From assembly GCA_963813195.1 (NCBI GenBank), contig CAWEYC010000015.1:186001-250000 (forward strand): DNA of 64,000 nucleotides, given 5' to 3'. Source of the DNA: Roseiarcus sp963813195. Lineage in GTDB: Bacteria > Pseudomonadota > Alphaproteobacteria > Rhizobiales > Beijerinckiaceae. Below are positions 16,641-24,966 of the stretch, piece by piece. Under the pieces are notes generated by a model. The model was not told where the DNA came from. It made no database searches and saw only the letters and a program-made list of their open reading frames with translations. How positions within the stretch are numbered: position 1 is the stretch's first letter; each line of letters begins with the position of its first letter. The translations under genes were made by a program, and so were the position numbers.

Positions 16641-17514
16641 ACCGTGCGCTCCTCGGCTCGACCGAGCAGGCCGTTGGGGCGAAAGAGAATGACGATGATC
16701 AGCAGGAACAACGGGATCGCGCCGCGATATTCCGTGGAAATGTAAGCTGCGGAAAGATTGTCGACGATGCCGAGCGACAAGGCCGCCGGCGATCGCGCCG
16801 CGGATCTGGTTGAAGCCGCCGACGATCGCCGCGATGAACGCCGCGAGACCGAGCGTATCGCCGTTGGAGAATTTCGCGAGATAGATCGGCGAGATCAGAA
16901 ACGGACGCCAAAGCGACCAAGGCGCCATTGATCAGAAACGCATAGAGGATCATGCGCTCGACCGGCACGCCGAGAATGCGCGCGACTGTCGGATTTTGCG
17001 CCGCCGCCTGCATCTGGCGTCCCGTACGCGTTCCCTGCAGAAGAAACTGCAACGCGACAACCACCGCGATCGCGACCACGAGGACGACGATGTTCTGCCA
17101 GGAGACCGAAATGCCGAATATCTGCAGATCGGCGTCGGAGGCGATCGAGGGGAAGGGCGACGCTTCCGCAGAGTAGAAGGTCTTGACCGATTCCTTCATG
17201 AACGTCGACAGCGCCATTGTCGCGATGGCGAGCGGAAGGACGCCATGCCGCAGCATCGGATCGACCAGCAGCCGCTTGAACGCGAAACCAAGGATCGCCA
17301 TCGACAGCAGAACGCCGACGATGATCGCCGCCCAGAACGGCAGTCCCGCCCGCATCGTCGCGAGAATGAAAAACGCCGGCAGCATGACGAATTCGCCCTG
17401 CGCGAAATTGATCGTCTGCGAGGTCTGCCATAGCAGCGTGAAGCCGATCGCGACGAGCGCATAGAGCGCGCCGGTCGCCAGCCCGGCAATCACTAGCGCG
17501 ACGAAATTAGCCAT
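16637..17514 (-). pseudogene. LivH-type ABC transporter permease, two frameshifts
   Basis: The gene starts at MANFVALVIAGLATGALYAL (17514) and carries the LivH signatures LLWQTSQTINFAQGEFVMLP and RILGVPVERMILYAFLING. It changes frame at 16899-16901 (an extra A in a run of three) and again at about 16771-16780. The intermediate segment encodes LISPIYLAKFSNGDTLGLAA and the final one encodes a standard LLIIVILFRPNGLLG ending. With two single-base insertions removed, it is exactly 292 codons, the normal family length. Both lesions lie at the 3' end; no residues are lost. Confidence 0.85.
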
Positions 17515-17540
17515 GACGCCGCGCTCCGTCCCGCCCGAGG

Positions 17541-18695
17541 TCAGTGCAGCTTGGGCAGCACTTCCTTGATGACCTGCTTGCCGTCGACGACCTCGCCAAG
17601 GAAGCTTTCGCGATCGAGATCGCCGTTCTCGTCGATCGTCACGTCCATCAGGATGCCAGGCTCCTTGTCCGGCTGTGATCGTCAGACCGTGAAGCGTCGC
17701 GGCCAAATCTTTCGAATCGATCTTGCCCATCTTCTCCGTCGCCGCCTTGATCATATAGACGGCGAGATAGCCCTTGATGCCGTTGTGATCGGGAACGTAG
17801 TTGTACTTGGCGACGAATTTCTGGCGGAACGCCTTGATGGAAGGAATGGGCGCGTCCGTGGTCAGTCCGACATGCGCGATCGCGCCGTTGGCCGCGCCGC
17901 CCGCCAGCTCGATCACTTTCTGCCCGATCAGCGTCGTCTCGCCAACCAGCGGGGCCTTGACATCGGCCTTGCGCAGTTCTTTCAGAATGCGCGCGCTTTC
18001 CTCCTCGTTGAGATAGATGAACACGACATCAGGATTAGCGTTCTTCACCTTGAGCGCGTCGGCGGCAAAATCCGCCTGCCCCGCTTCGGTCGAATCGTCG
18101 AGCGACGACTTTGACGCCGCGCGCGGCGAATTCCTTCATGATCGTGTCGCGGCCGCCCTTGCCGAAGTCGTTGTTGACATAGACTATCGGCGACGGTCTT
18201 CGCCTTCATCGTCTCGGCGATGTACTTGGCGATCTTCGGCATGCTGCTCTGCTGGCCGAACGAAGTGCGGAAGACGAATTTGTTGCCGGTCTTGGTCAAT
18301 TCGGCCGCCTCGCCGCCCATGATCTCGGCGATGCCGGCCTCGGCGGCGAGCGGCTCGGTGACCTTGACGGAGCCCGAATAGCCAGGGCCAAGCAGCGCAT
18401 AGGGTTCGCTGTCGAGCGCCTTCTCGACCAACGCCTTGGCGGTGCCGGCGTTGGATTGCGAATCGGCGTGGGTGACGACGATCTTGGCGCCGAGAATGCC
18501 GCCCTTGGCGTTGATCTCTTCCACCGCGAGATCGATGCCATTCTTCCAGTTGGTCCCGACCGTCGCGCCCGAGCCCGACAGTTCCGCGACATCGGCGAGG
18601 TTGATTGTCTCCGCGCAAGCTACTCGTGCGCAGGTGATTCCTGCAAAAGTGCTGGCCAGCAGCGCAGCGGCCATCGTCGTCAGCTTGCGGTTCAT
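17541..18695 (-). pseudogene. Liv-type periplasmic binding protein, three frameshifts
   Basis: The protein of about 383 residues starts with a signal peptide (MNRKLTTMAAALLASTFAGI, cleavage near CAETINL) behind a GGGGAGG ribosome-binding site. It belongs to the leucine/isoleucine/valine-type binding proteins used widely for aromatic acids (ELSGSGATVGTNWKNGIDLA, LLGPGYSGSVKVTEPLA, DVVFIYLNEEESARILKELR). Frame changes occur near 18185-18191, 18097-18106 and 17664-17672. Each is explained by one inserted base, and removing three bases gives 384 codons. As the first gene of the operon it would set substrate specificity, probably quinate, shikimate or a related compound given aroE and quiC next door. 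Confidence 0.85.
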
Positions 18696-18748
18696 CGCGT
18701 CCTCCCCAATTTTGGCGCCCGCCATTGTCGCGGCGGAACGCGCAATCC

Positions 18749-19606
18749 CTATAATTTGTCCCGGCGCAGCGCAATGATGCGATCAAACGCCTCGGAGACG
18801 ACTGGCGGCGAGGCCTCCAGTCCGGTGAAAATCTCGAAGGCGTCCATCGCCTGGGCGATGGCGAGTTCGCGGCCGGTCATCACCTTGGCGCCGAGGTCGC
18901 GCGCGGCGCTGAGCAGCGGCGTCCACAAGGGCTGATAGACCGCATCGGCGACCCAGAGATCGCGCCGCAGGAGCGTGAGGGAAACCGGCGATTGGCGACT
19001 TGGCGACATACCGACGGCGGTCGCGTTGATGAGACCCTGCGCGCCCTCGAGCGCCGCTTCAGGGCTGACGCAGGCCTTCGCGCCGGCGCCAAGCGCCGCG
19101 GCGAGAGCCTCCGCTTTGGCGGCGTGGCTGTCGAAGATCGTGACCCGCCCCGCGCCCATCCGCATCAAGGCGACGCCGATGGCCTTGCCGACCCCGCCGG
19201 CGCCGATCAACGCCACCCGCTGCCCCTCGATATCGCCAATCGTCTGCTGCATTCCTTTGGCGAAGCCGCTGCAGTCGGTGTTGAAGCCGACGAGGCGCCC
19301 TTCCCTCACTGCAACCGTATTCACCGCGCCGACCTGCGTCGCCGAGGGAGCCAGTTCGTCCAGCAGCGGGAGCGCCGCCTCCTTGTATGGATAAGTCACG
19401 TTGACGCCAGCGAACCCGAGTTCGCGGACGCCATCGAGGAGCCGGCGCAGCTTGGCGCGATCGGCGCCCGCGACTTCGATGAGATGGTAGAAGCACCGGA
19501 GCCCAAGTGCCGAAGCCGCGGCCTCATGCATTGCCGGCGAGGCCGAATGGGCGATCGGCGCGCCGATCAGGCCAAGCAGGACACTTCTCTGAGGGACGCG
19601 GATCAT
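18749..19606 (-). CDS. aroE: shikimate/quinate dehydrogenase
   Basis: A 285-residue shikimate dehydrogenase family protein. The substrate site SASPAMHEAA, catalytic Lys75 in NVTYPYKEAA and Asp111 in NTDCSGF are present, followed by the nucleotide-binding GAGGVGKA. It interconverts 3-dehydroshikimate and shikimate (or 3-dehydroquinate and quinate). Its position beside a GntR regulator, a 3-dehydroshikimate dehydratase fragment and an aromatic-type transporter suggests a catabolic paralogue that oxidises shikimate or quinate rather than the biosynthetic enzyme; sequence alone does not decide this. The gene is intact although it lies among frameshifted genes. Confidence 0.88.
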   Translation of the reverse strand: MIRVPQRSVLLGLIGAPIAHSASPAMHEAAASALGLRCFYHLIEVAGADRAKLRRLLDGVRELGFAGVNVTYPYKEAALPLLDELAPSATQVGAVNTVAVREGRLVGFNTDCSGFAKGMQQTIGDIEGQRVALIGAGGVGKAIGVALMRMGAGRVTIFDSHAAKAEALAAALGAGAKACVSPEAALEGAQGLINATAVGMSPSRQSPVSLTLLRRDLWVADAVYQPLWTPLLSAARDLGAKVMTGRELAIAQAMDAFEIFTGLEASPPVVSEAFDRIIALRRDKL

Positions 19607-19679
19607 AGGAAGAGCCCCTGCTGAGATCGAGCGGACGCTGCAAGTCCAGATTTCCTATGAAAGTGATATTTATATGTCA

Positions 19680-19704
19680 ATATCCGATATATCCGCAAAT
19701 ATCC
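19680..19704. promoter_or_regulatory. three ATATCC direct repeats upstream of aroE
   Basis: ATATCC occurs at 19680-19685, 19689-19694 and 19699-19704, with start-to-start spacings of nine and ten bases, in the 100-base AT-rich space between the gntR stop and the aroE start. A minus-strand TTGACA also lies here (complement of 19675-19680). The helical phasing suggests a regulator array controlling aroE and the transporter. The divergent-cluster GntR protein is a candidate, although GntR sites are usually palindromic. Confidence 0.35.
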
Positions 19705-19706
19705 AT

Positions 19707-20435
19707 TCATTTTTGCGCGGGCTTGCGACGCAACTTCGACTCGGCGACGAGCGTCGAATCGAGGGCCGTGATTTCCGCGCCCTTCAGGATGTGCGCCGCC
19801 AGCACCTGTTCGGCGCGATCGACATCGCGCGCCAGCGCGGCCTCGAGGATCTGAGCATGCTCCTTCGCTGATTGCGATCGCGGGAAGGGCTTGGTCTTCA
19901 GTGAGAGCATTCGGTAACGCTTGCTGTGGTCGTACATCGCTTTGTGAAAAACCTTCAGCCAGCGCGAACGGCAATTGGCTATCAACGCCTCGTGGAACTC
20001 TTGGTTGTACCGCTCCCACGCGTCGCCGTAGACGTCCGGTTCGGCCTCGACGAGCGCCTCGACCTTTGAAAGCTTATGATATGCGCCGACAAGCCGCGCC
20101 TCCCAGTCGAGGTCGGCGTTGCCGAAGGACCGGCGCAGAGCGTGGCATTCGAGCAATTGCCGCATTTCCGTGATTTCGCGAAGGTCTTCCATCGACACCG
20201 GCAGAACCGTGAACCCCTTCTGGCCCTCCGCGACGACGAGGCCATCGGCCGCGAGGCGCGACAACGATTCGCGCAGCGTGTTGATGCTCGCGCCATAGGA
20301 TTTGCTCAATTTTTCAAGCTTGAGCTTGGCGGAGGGTTGGAGCGCGCCAAGGATGATATCCTGCCGAATGCGCTCGTGCAGAGCCTCGGTCAAGGTCGCC
20401 GCGCCAGCGTCTCTGCTCTCCACTTCCAAGCTCAT
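19707..20435 (-). CDS. GntR family (FCD domain) transcriptional regulator
   Basis: A FadR-type GntR regulator of about 242 residues. The N-terminal winged helix reads ALHERIRQDIILGALQPSAKLKLEKLSKSYGASINTLRESLSRL, and a C-terminal all-helical FCD ligand domain follows (MRQLLECHALRRS, EFHEALIANCRSRWL). FCD regulators commonly respond to organic acids. In-frame starts extend to 20504, but that would leave only 20 bases before the divergent gene, so I prefer the ATG at 20435 or a nearby TTG with GAGGAG upstream. It sits between the aroE side and the quiC-like gene and probably represses both in the absence of hydroaromatic substrate. Confidence 0.88.
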   Translation of the reverse strand: MSLEVESRDAGAATLTEALHERIRQDIILGALQPSAKLKLEKLSKSYGASINTLRESLSRLAADGLVVAEGQKGFTVLPVSMEDLREITEMRQLLECHALRRSFGNADLDWEARLVGAYHKLSKVEALVEAEPDVYGDAWERYNQEFHEALIANCRSRWLKVFHKAMYDHSKRYRMLSLKTKPFPRSQSAKEHAQILEAALARDVDRAEQVLAAHILKGAEITALDSTLVAESKLRRKPAQK

Positions 20436-20524
20436 ACTCCTCGAGGACATTGCCGATAGCGCCTGTTCCAAATCCGAGCAACTTCTGCTATCCATCATCA
20501 GCATAATATAGGAGATTTCTCGTT

Positions 20525-20962
20525 ATGCTAAGATGGTCGATCGCAACCGTCTGCATGGGCGGGACCCTGGAGGCCAAGCTGACGGCGGCGGCCAAGGCCG
20601 GCTTTCGGGCCGTGGAGATCTTCGAGAACGATCTGACCTTCTTCAGCGGCAAGCCCCGAGAGGCGCAGACCATGGCGTCAGACCTCGGCCTGGAGATCGT
20701 CGCGTTGCAGCCGATGCGCGACTTCGAGGCGATGCCCGATCCGATCCGGGCGCGCAATTTTGAGCGCGCCGCGCGGAAATTCGACTTGATGCACGAGCTG
20801 GGCGCCCGGCTCCTGTGTCTGTGCTCGAATGTTTCGGGGCAGCTGGATCGGCCTGCCGATGCGCAGCCATATTACACAGAATTCAAGGACAGAATGCTTG
20901 CGCGGGCGAGCGTCGCAAGAGTGCTCCGGACGGAGAACAGCATTCTTCTCGACGCCGCCTAG
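20525..20962 (+). CDS. quiC: 3-dehydroshikimate dehydratase (QuiC-like), C-terminally truncated
   Basis: The first ~105 residues match the N-terminal TIM-barrel half of the QuiC-type 3-dehydroshikimate dehydratase (LRWSIATVCMGGTLEAKL, VEIFENDLTFF, MRDFEAMPDPIRARNFERA, LLCLCSNVSG). Full-length bifunctional members are about 600 residues. This frame continues for only about 40 unrelated-looking residues and stops at 145, so most of the barrel and its metal ligands are missing. The enzyme would turn 3-dehydroshikimate into protocatechuate; this copy should be inactive. The ribosome-binding site (GGAG at ten bases) is intact. Confidence 0.7.
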   Translation: MLRWSIATVCMGGTLEAKLTAAAKAGFRAVEIFENDLTFFSGKPREAQTMASDLGLEIVALQPMRDFEAMPDPIRARNFERAARKFDLMHELGARLLCLCSNVSGQLDRPADAQPYYTEFKDRMLARASVARVLRTENSILLDAA

Positions 20963-21005
20963 CGGACTAAGTACAACCGTTCGACCCCCCGCGAAGGAAA
21001 ACCTC

Positions 21006-22440
21006 ATGTATCGCGACGTTTCATTGTTCATCGACGGCGAATGGCGCACCAGCAGTTCCGGCGAAACGATCCGGTCGTCAATCCGGCGACCGAGGGAATA
21101 GATCGGTCAGGTCGCCCACGCGACGAAAGCCGATCTCGACCTGGCCCTCGCTGCCGCCGAGAAGGGCTTTCGCCTCTGGCGCAAGACGTCCGCTTTCGAG
21201 CGTTCGAAGCTGATGCGGAAGGCGGCCGAGCTGGTGCGCCAACGCGCCGCGGAAATCGCCCGCCTGATGACGATCGAGCAGGGCAAGCCGCTGGCCGAGG
21301 CGAAGGGCGAGACGCTCGCCGCCGCCGACGTGATCGAATGGTTCGCCGAGGAAGCGCGCCGCGCCTACGGCCGTGTGATCCCGCCCCGCGCGGAAGGCGT
21401 CTACCAGCTTTCGCTGCGGGAGCCTGTCGGCCCCGTCGCCGCCTTCACGCCTTGGAACTTCCCGATCAACCAGGTCGTTCGCAAACTTTCCGCCGCGCTC
21501 GCCGCCGGTTGCTCGATCATTGTCAAGGCGCCGGAGGAGACGCCCGCTTCCCCCGCCGAACTGATCCGGGCCTTCGCCGATGCCGGCCTTCCGGCCGGCG
21601 TGATTGGCCTTGTCTATGGCGTTCCGGCAAAAATTTCCGAGTATCTCATTCCCCATCCGATCATCAAGAAGATCTCCTTTACCGGCTCCACTCCGGTCGG
21701 CAAACAACTTGCTGCGCTCGCTGGGCTGCACATGAAACGCGCTACGATGGAGCTCGGTGGCCATGCCCCGGCGATCGTTTTCGACGACGCTAATCTCGAT
21801 GCGGCGACCAAGGTGCTGGCGGCCGCCAAGTTCCGCAATGCCGGTCAGGTTTGCGTGGCGCCGACGCGCTTCCTTGTCCAGGAACGCGCATTCGACGCCT
21901 TCGTGGAAAAGCTGACCGGCGCCGCCAAGGCAATCAAGGTCGGCGACGGGCTCGACGCCACGACGTCGATGGGCCCGCTAGCGAATGTGCGCCGGCTTCA
22001 TGCCATGGACAGCCTGATTGCCGACGCACTGCAGCACGGCGCTAAGCTCGAGACTGGGGGGGCGTCGGATCGGCAGTAAGGGCTATTTCTTCGAGCCGAC
22101 CGTTCTGACCAGTCCATCGCTCGCCTCGCGCGCGATGAACGAGGAGCCGTTCGGCCCGCTCGCGCTCGTTACCTCCTTCGGCGATTTCGATGAGGCCGTG
22201 CAGGAGGCGAACCGCCTCCCCTACGGATTGGCCGCCTACGCGTTCACGTCCTCGACGAAGACCGCCACCGCCATCGCCATCGCGATCGAGAGCGGCATGG
22301 TCACGATTAACCACAATGGCCTGGCGCTTCCCGAAACGCCTTTCGGCGGCGTCAAGGATTCCGGCTACGGCTCGGAAGGCGGAGCCGAGGGCATGGAAGG
22401 CTACTTCAACACCAAGTTTGTATCCCAGGCGGGAGCGTGA
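21006..22440 (+). pseudogene. NAD(P)-dependent aldehyde dehydrogenase (succinate-semialdehyde type), frameshifted
   Basis: The three frames together give a complete aldehyde dehydrogenase of about 477 residues starting MYRDVSLFIDGEWRTSSSGE. It has the catalytic Glu in MELGGHAP, the nucleophilic Cys in NAGQVCVAPTRF, the cofactor segment FTPWNFPINQ and the C-terminal EEPFGPLALV and ETPFGGVKDSGYGSEGG. The overall pattern is closest to GabD-type succinate-semialdehyde dehydrogenases. Frame changes occur near 21062-21070 and 21103-21107 (which compensate) and at the seven-G run 22056-22062, where six Gs would restore the frame. Its link to the hydroaromatic genes is positional only. Confidence 0.82.
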
Positions 22441-22615
22441 AACATCAGAAGTACGGCGGCGCCTAGCTCGAGCGCTCCGAGCGAGGCTGGCTGGCCTCCT
22501 CGATGAGAGGCCAGTTTGGCGTCGCCATCCGTTTGATCATTTGATCCAATAGGCATTATAGCTTTCTTGTGTGAATCAAGGGTCAGAGCCAATTCACGAT
22601 TGAGGCGCCGTTTTG

Positions 22616-23709
22616 ATGACTGCTGAACAGAAACTGTCGTTTTCTCGCCACCCGCATGCGACCCCGGTCGCCGCTGAGGCGCGGGCGGAATTGCTGGAAG
22701 AATCCTGGTTTCGGACGGGTGTTTACCGATCATATGGTGACGATCCGCTGGACGGAGGGCCGCGGCTGGCACGAGCCGCAGGTGCGAGCCCGCGAGCACT
22801 TCACGCTTGATCCCGCCACCGCCGTCCTGCATTACGCGCAGGAAATCTTCGAGGGGCTGAAGGCCTATCGCACGCGCGACGGCGTCGCGCTGTTCCGACC
22901 GGAGCAAAATGCGCGTCGGTTCCAGGCCTCGGCCGAACGCTTGGCGATGCCGGTTCTGCCAGAGGCTATCTTCCTTCAGGCGCTCGATGAACTGGTGAAG
23001 ATCGACGCGGCGTGGATTGCGGGCGGCGAGGGCAGCCTGTATCTCCGTCCCTTCATGTTCGCGAGCGAGGCGTTCCTGGGCGTCAGGCCGTCAGCCGAAT
23101 ATTTCTTCGTCGTCATCGCCTCGCCCGTTGGGGCCTATTTCAAAGGCGACAAGAAGGCGGTCAGCGTCTGGCTGTCCGACGACTACACGCGCGCCGCGAC
23201 CGGTGGCACCGGCGCGGCGAAATGCGGCGGCAACTACGCCGCGAAGTCTCATCGCGCAGGCCGAGGCGATGAAACACGACTGCGATCAGGTTGTCTTTCT
23301 CGATGCCGCCGAGCGCCGCTGGGTTGAGGAACTCGGCGGCATGAACGTCTTCTTCGTGTTCGACGATGGATCGCTGCTCACGCCGCCGCTCGGCGGCACG
23401 ATCTTGCCCGGCATCACGCGCAATTCGCTGATCAGACTCGCCCGCCGGGAAGGTCGCGAGGTGCGCGAGGAACGCTACAGCATCGACCAGTGGCGCAAGG
23501 ACGCGGCCAGCGGCAAGCTCCGCGAGGCCTTTGCTTGCGGCACTGCGGCGGTCGTTTCGCCGATCGGCGAAATCAAGGCGAGGGACGGCGGCTTCACCAT
23601 CGGCAACGGCGGCGGCGGCTCCATCACCGACGGCCTCAAGGCCAAGCTGGTGGGCATTCAGCGCGGCGACGCCGCGGACGACGAGGGATGGGTGCGCAGG
23701 ATCTTCTGA
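22616..23709 (+). pseudogene. ilvE: branched-chain amino acid aminotransferase, two frameshifts
   Basis: Reassembled, this is a class IV PLP aminotransferase of about 363 residues. The IlvE features are QEIFEGLKAYR, LYLRPFMFASEAFLGV, the PLP lysine in AAKCGGNYAA, DLxGMN-like EELGGMNVFFVFDDG, and PPLGGTILPGITRNSLI. It transfers the amino group between branched-chain amino acids and 2-oxoglutarate. One inserted base lies near 22697-22705 and another near 23242-23247, directly after the active-site lysine motif; removing both gives 364 codons. It is transcribed in the same direction as the aldehyde dehydrogenase but 175 bases downstream. Confidence 0.85.
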
Positions 23710-23943
23710 CCCGTTCGCCCTCGCTTGGAGCGCGACTAGGGATAGCCGCGCCGACGCGCTAGCCGCTTTCTTCGGGTTTCTGCAACGCCCGGGGGGCGCG
23801 CCGGCGCCGCTCTCACAATTCGCGTACGCGCGCCAGTACCTTGGTTGATTGATCTCGCTCAACATGGCGCCCGCGAAGACACCCACACTGGCGATGAAAA
23901 TCGGCGCGGCCGGCGTGATTGGATTTGCAGGGGGGACAGCGAG

Positions 23944-24234
23944 GTGGCCATTCAACGCAGCAACCCGCGTTTTCGGACGCACAAGACAGCCCACATTGTG
24001 CTCGACGGAGGCGAAAACCTTGTCAAATGCTCGATCCGAAATCTTTCGGACGTCGGCGCGATGCTCGCCATCCCGGCCGGTCAAATCGTTCCGAAAGCTT
24101 TCGACCTGTTGTTTCAAAACGAAGAAAGGGTGCCTGTGATCGAAGGAGTTTGGCGCAACGATAAAAAAATGATCATCCGCACCTGCGACAGGGTTTGGAA
24201 TAATGGCAGCGCCGTCGGCGTGAAATTCGTTTAG
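23944..24234 (+). CDS. PilZ domain protein
   Basis: A 96-residue single-domain PilZ protein, the common cyclic di-GMP receptor fold. Arginines at the N-terminus (RSNPRFR) and the NLSDVGA form of the (D/N)xSxxG motif supply the nucleotide contacts. The following beta strands (MLAIPAGQIVPKAFDLLF, RVWNNGSAVGVKFV) are typical. I chose the GTG at 23944 with a GGGGGGAC ribosome-binding site; upstream codons in this frame do not look coding. It stands alone and may be a small c-di-GMP adaptor. The gene is intact. Confidence 0.85.
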   Translation: MAIQRSNPRFRTHKTAHIVLDGGENLVKCSIRNLSDVGAMLAIPAGQIVPKAFDLLFQNEERVPVIEGVWRNDKKMIIRTCDRVWNNGSAVGVKFV

Positions 24235-24373
24235 GCTCTCGGCTTCTCGATGGCCGTCTGCAACGCTTGAAGAGCGTCGGCTCTGCGCAGAAATTGCTCT
24301 CAAAACATGCCGCCGTCGATGACAGCTTCAACGTTCAACGCCATCTGACCTCAGCCTGGAACACACGTCACCG

Positions 24374-24451
24374 TCACATGCGAATCGCGATTTCGTAGAA
24401 CAGCCATGCGCCGAACGCGAGCACTGCGGCGCTGAGAATCACGCCGCTCAT
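24374..24451 (-). CDS. micro-ORF 3, 25-residue predicted single-pass membrane peptide
   Basis: The 25-codon frame encodes one hydrophobic helix (VILSAAVLAFGAWLFYEIAI) with a short polar end. Its ATG overlaps the stop of the preceding 26-codon frame by four bases (ATGA), the same arrangement as normal coupled genes. It is the last of three overlapped micro-ORFs. I do not recognise a family; small subunits of membrane complexes (KdpF-, CydX- or CcoQ-like) have this size, but no partner gene is adjacent. Confidence 0.4.
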   Translation of the reverse strand: MSGVILSAAVLAFGAWLFYEIAIRM

Positions 24452-24528
24452 GGCGCCCTCGAAAACATGGCGTAAAGGATCGATCCAGCAAGGATCGCGG
24501 CGATGGTTGTTGCGGCGAAGGCCATCAT
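24448..24528 (-). CDS. micro-ORF 2, 26-residue predicted single-pass membrane peptide
   Basis: The 26-codon frame begins with two ATG codons and encodes a hydrophobic helix (AFAATTIAAILAGSILYAMF) ending in a basic SRAP tail, consistent with one transmembrane segment. Its start overlaps the stop of micro-ORF 1 by four bases and its stop overlaps the start of micro-ORF 3 by four bases. An AGGGGCGAG stretch, which is also coding sequence of micro-ORF 1, can serve as ribosome-binding site. The function is unknown. Confidence 0.4.
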   Translation of the reverse strand: MMAFAATTIAAILAGSILYAMFSRAP

Positions 24529-24593
24529 AGCTCGCCCCTGTCGGCGTCGAGGGCCAGATCGATAAGGCGCTGATCCGTCACAAGATCGAGCAT
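24525..24593 (-). CDS. micro-ORF 1, 22-residue acidic peptide
   Basis: The 22-codon frame (starting MLDLVTDQRLIDLALDA) encodes a short acidic, probably helical peptide. It has the best translation signal of the three, GGAG eight bases upstream of the ATG. Its stop overlaps the start of the membrane-peptide frame. It may be a leader peptide that couples translation of the two membrane micro-ORFs, or a third small protein. It is not recognised as any family. Confidence 0.35.
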   Translation of the reverse strand: MLDLVTDQRLIDLALDADRGEL

Positions 24594-24610
24594 AACCCCG
24601 TCTCCACAGT

Positions 24611-24636
24611 GAATGCCGGCTTCGAATGCCGGCTTC
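24611..24636. repeat. perfect tandem repeat, 2 x 13 bases
   Basis: GAATGCCGGCTTC is repeated exactly twice in tandem (24611-24623 and 24624-24636), starting 17 bases upstream of the micro-ORF 1 ATG on the coding strand. Each unit contains the palindrome GCCGGC. It may form a hairpin in the leader, act as a protein site, or be a slipped duplication. Confidence 0.6.
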
Positions 24637-24966
24637 ATTCCCGCCGGAAGACTAGTGCGATTAAGGTCCGCCGTTCTATTACCCTTGGGGTCATTCCCGT
24701 CGTGCTTGGGGGGGTATCACAGCATAGTAAGCGATGGAAACGCATACTTAGGTGTTACCAATCCGATAGCGTCACCGGTCTCGAGCGACCGCCTCCCGGT
24801 CCAAGCCAAAAGAAGTAGACTGACGTGATCTCGGGAGTGTCACGCCGTCGTATCAAAGACGCGAAGCGATTGCGCCGAACGCAATTCCAGCCGCCGCGCC
24901 GCCCGAGCCCGTCGTCACAAGGTAATGAATTCGAGCGCCAATCCGCGAGGCTGCTTTACCACGCTG
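24637..24966. other. no gene recognised
   Basis: This 330-base stretch lies between the tandem repeat and the 3' end of the sensor kinase gene. Short open frames on the plus strand show no domain, signal or convincing ribosome-binding site. It presumably holds the promoter for the micro-ORFs (minus strand), but I could not assign one with confidence. Confidence 0.5.

Noticed and set aside
18749..19606. Calling aroE the biosynthetic shikimate dehydrogenase without qualification
   Set aside because: The catalytic residues fit both biosynthetic and catabolic members, and the neighbourhood favours catabolism; only phylogeny or kinetics can decide.
24300..24344. A 14-codon frame (MALNVEAVIDGGMF) on the minus strand after the micro-ORFs, reminiscent of transposon-associated hypothetical proteins
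   Set aside because: It is too short and is interrupted by a stop. The resemblance is from memory and cannot be verified here, so it is not annotated as a mobile-element remnant.
24448..24528. Interpretation of the membrane micro-ORF as KdpF, CydX or CcoQ
   Set aside because: The size and hydrophobicity fit, but no characteristic residues match and no Kdp or oxidase genes are in the window.
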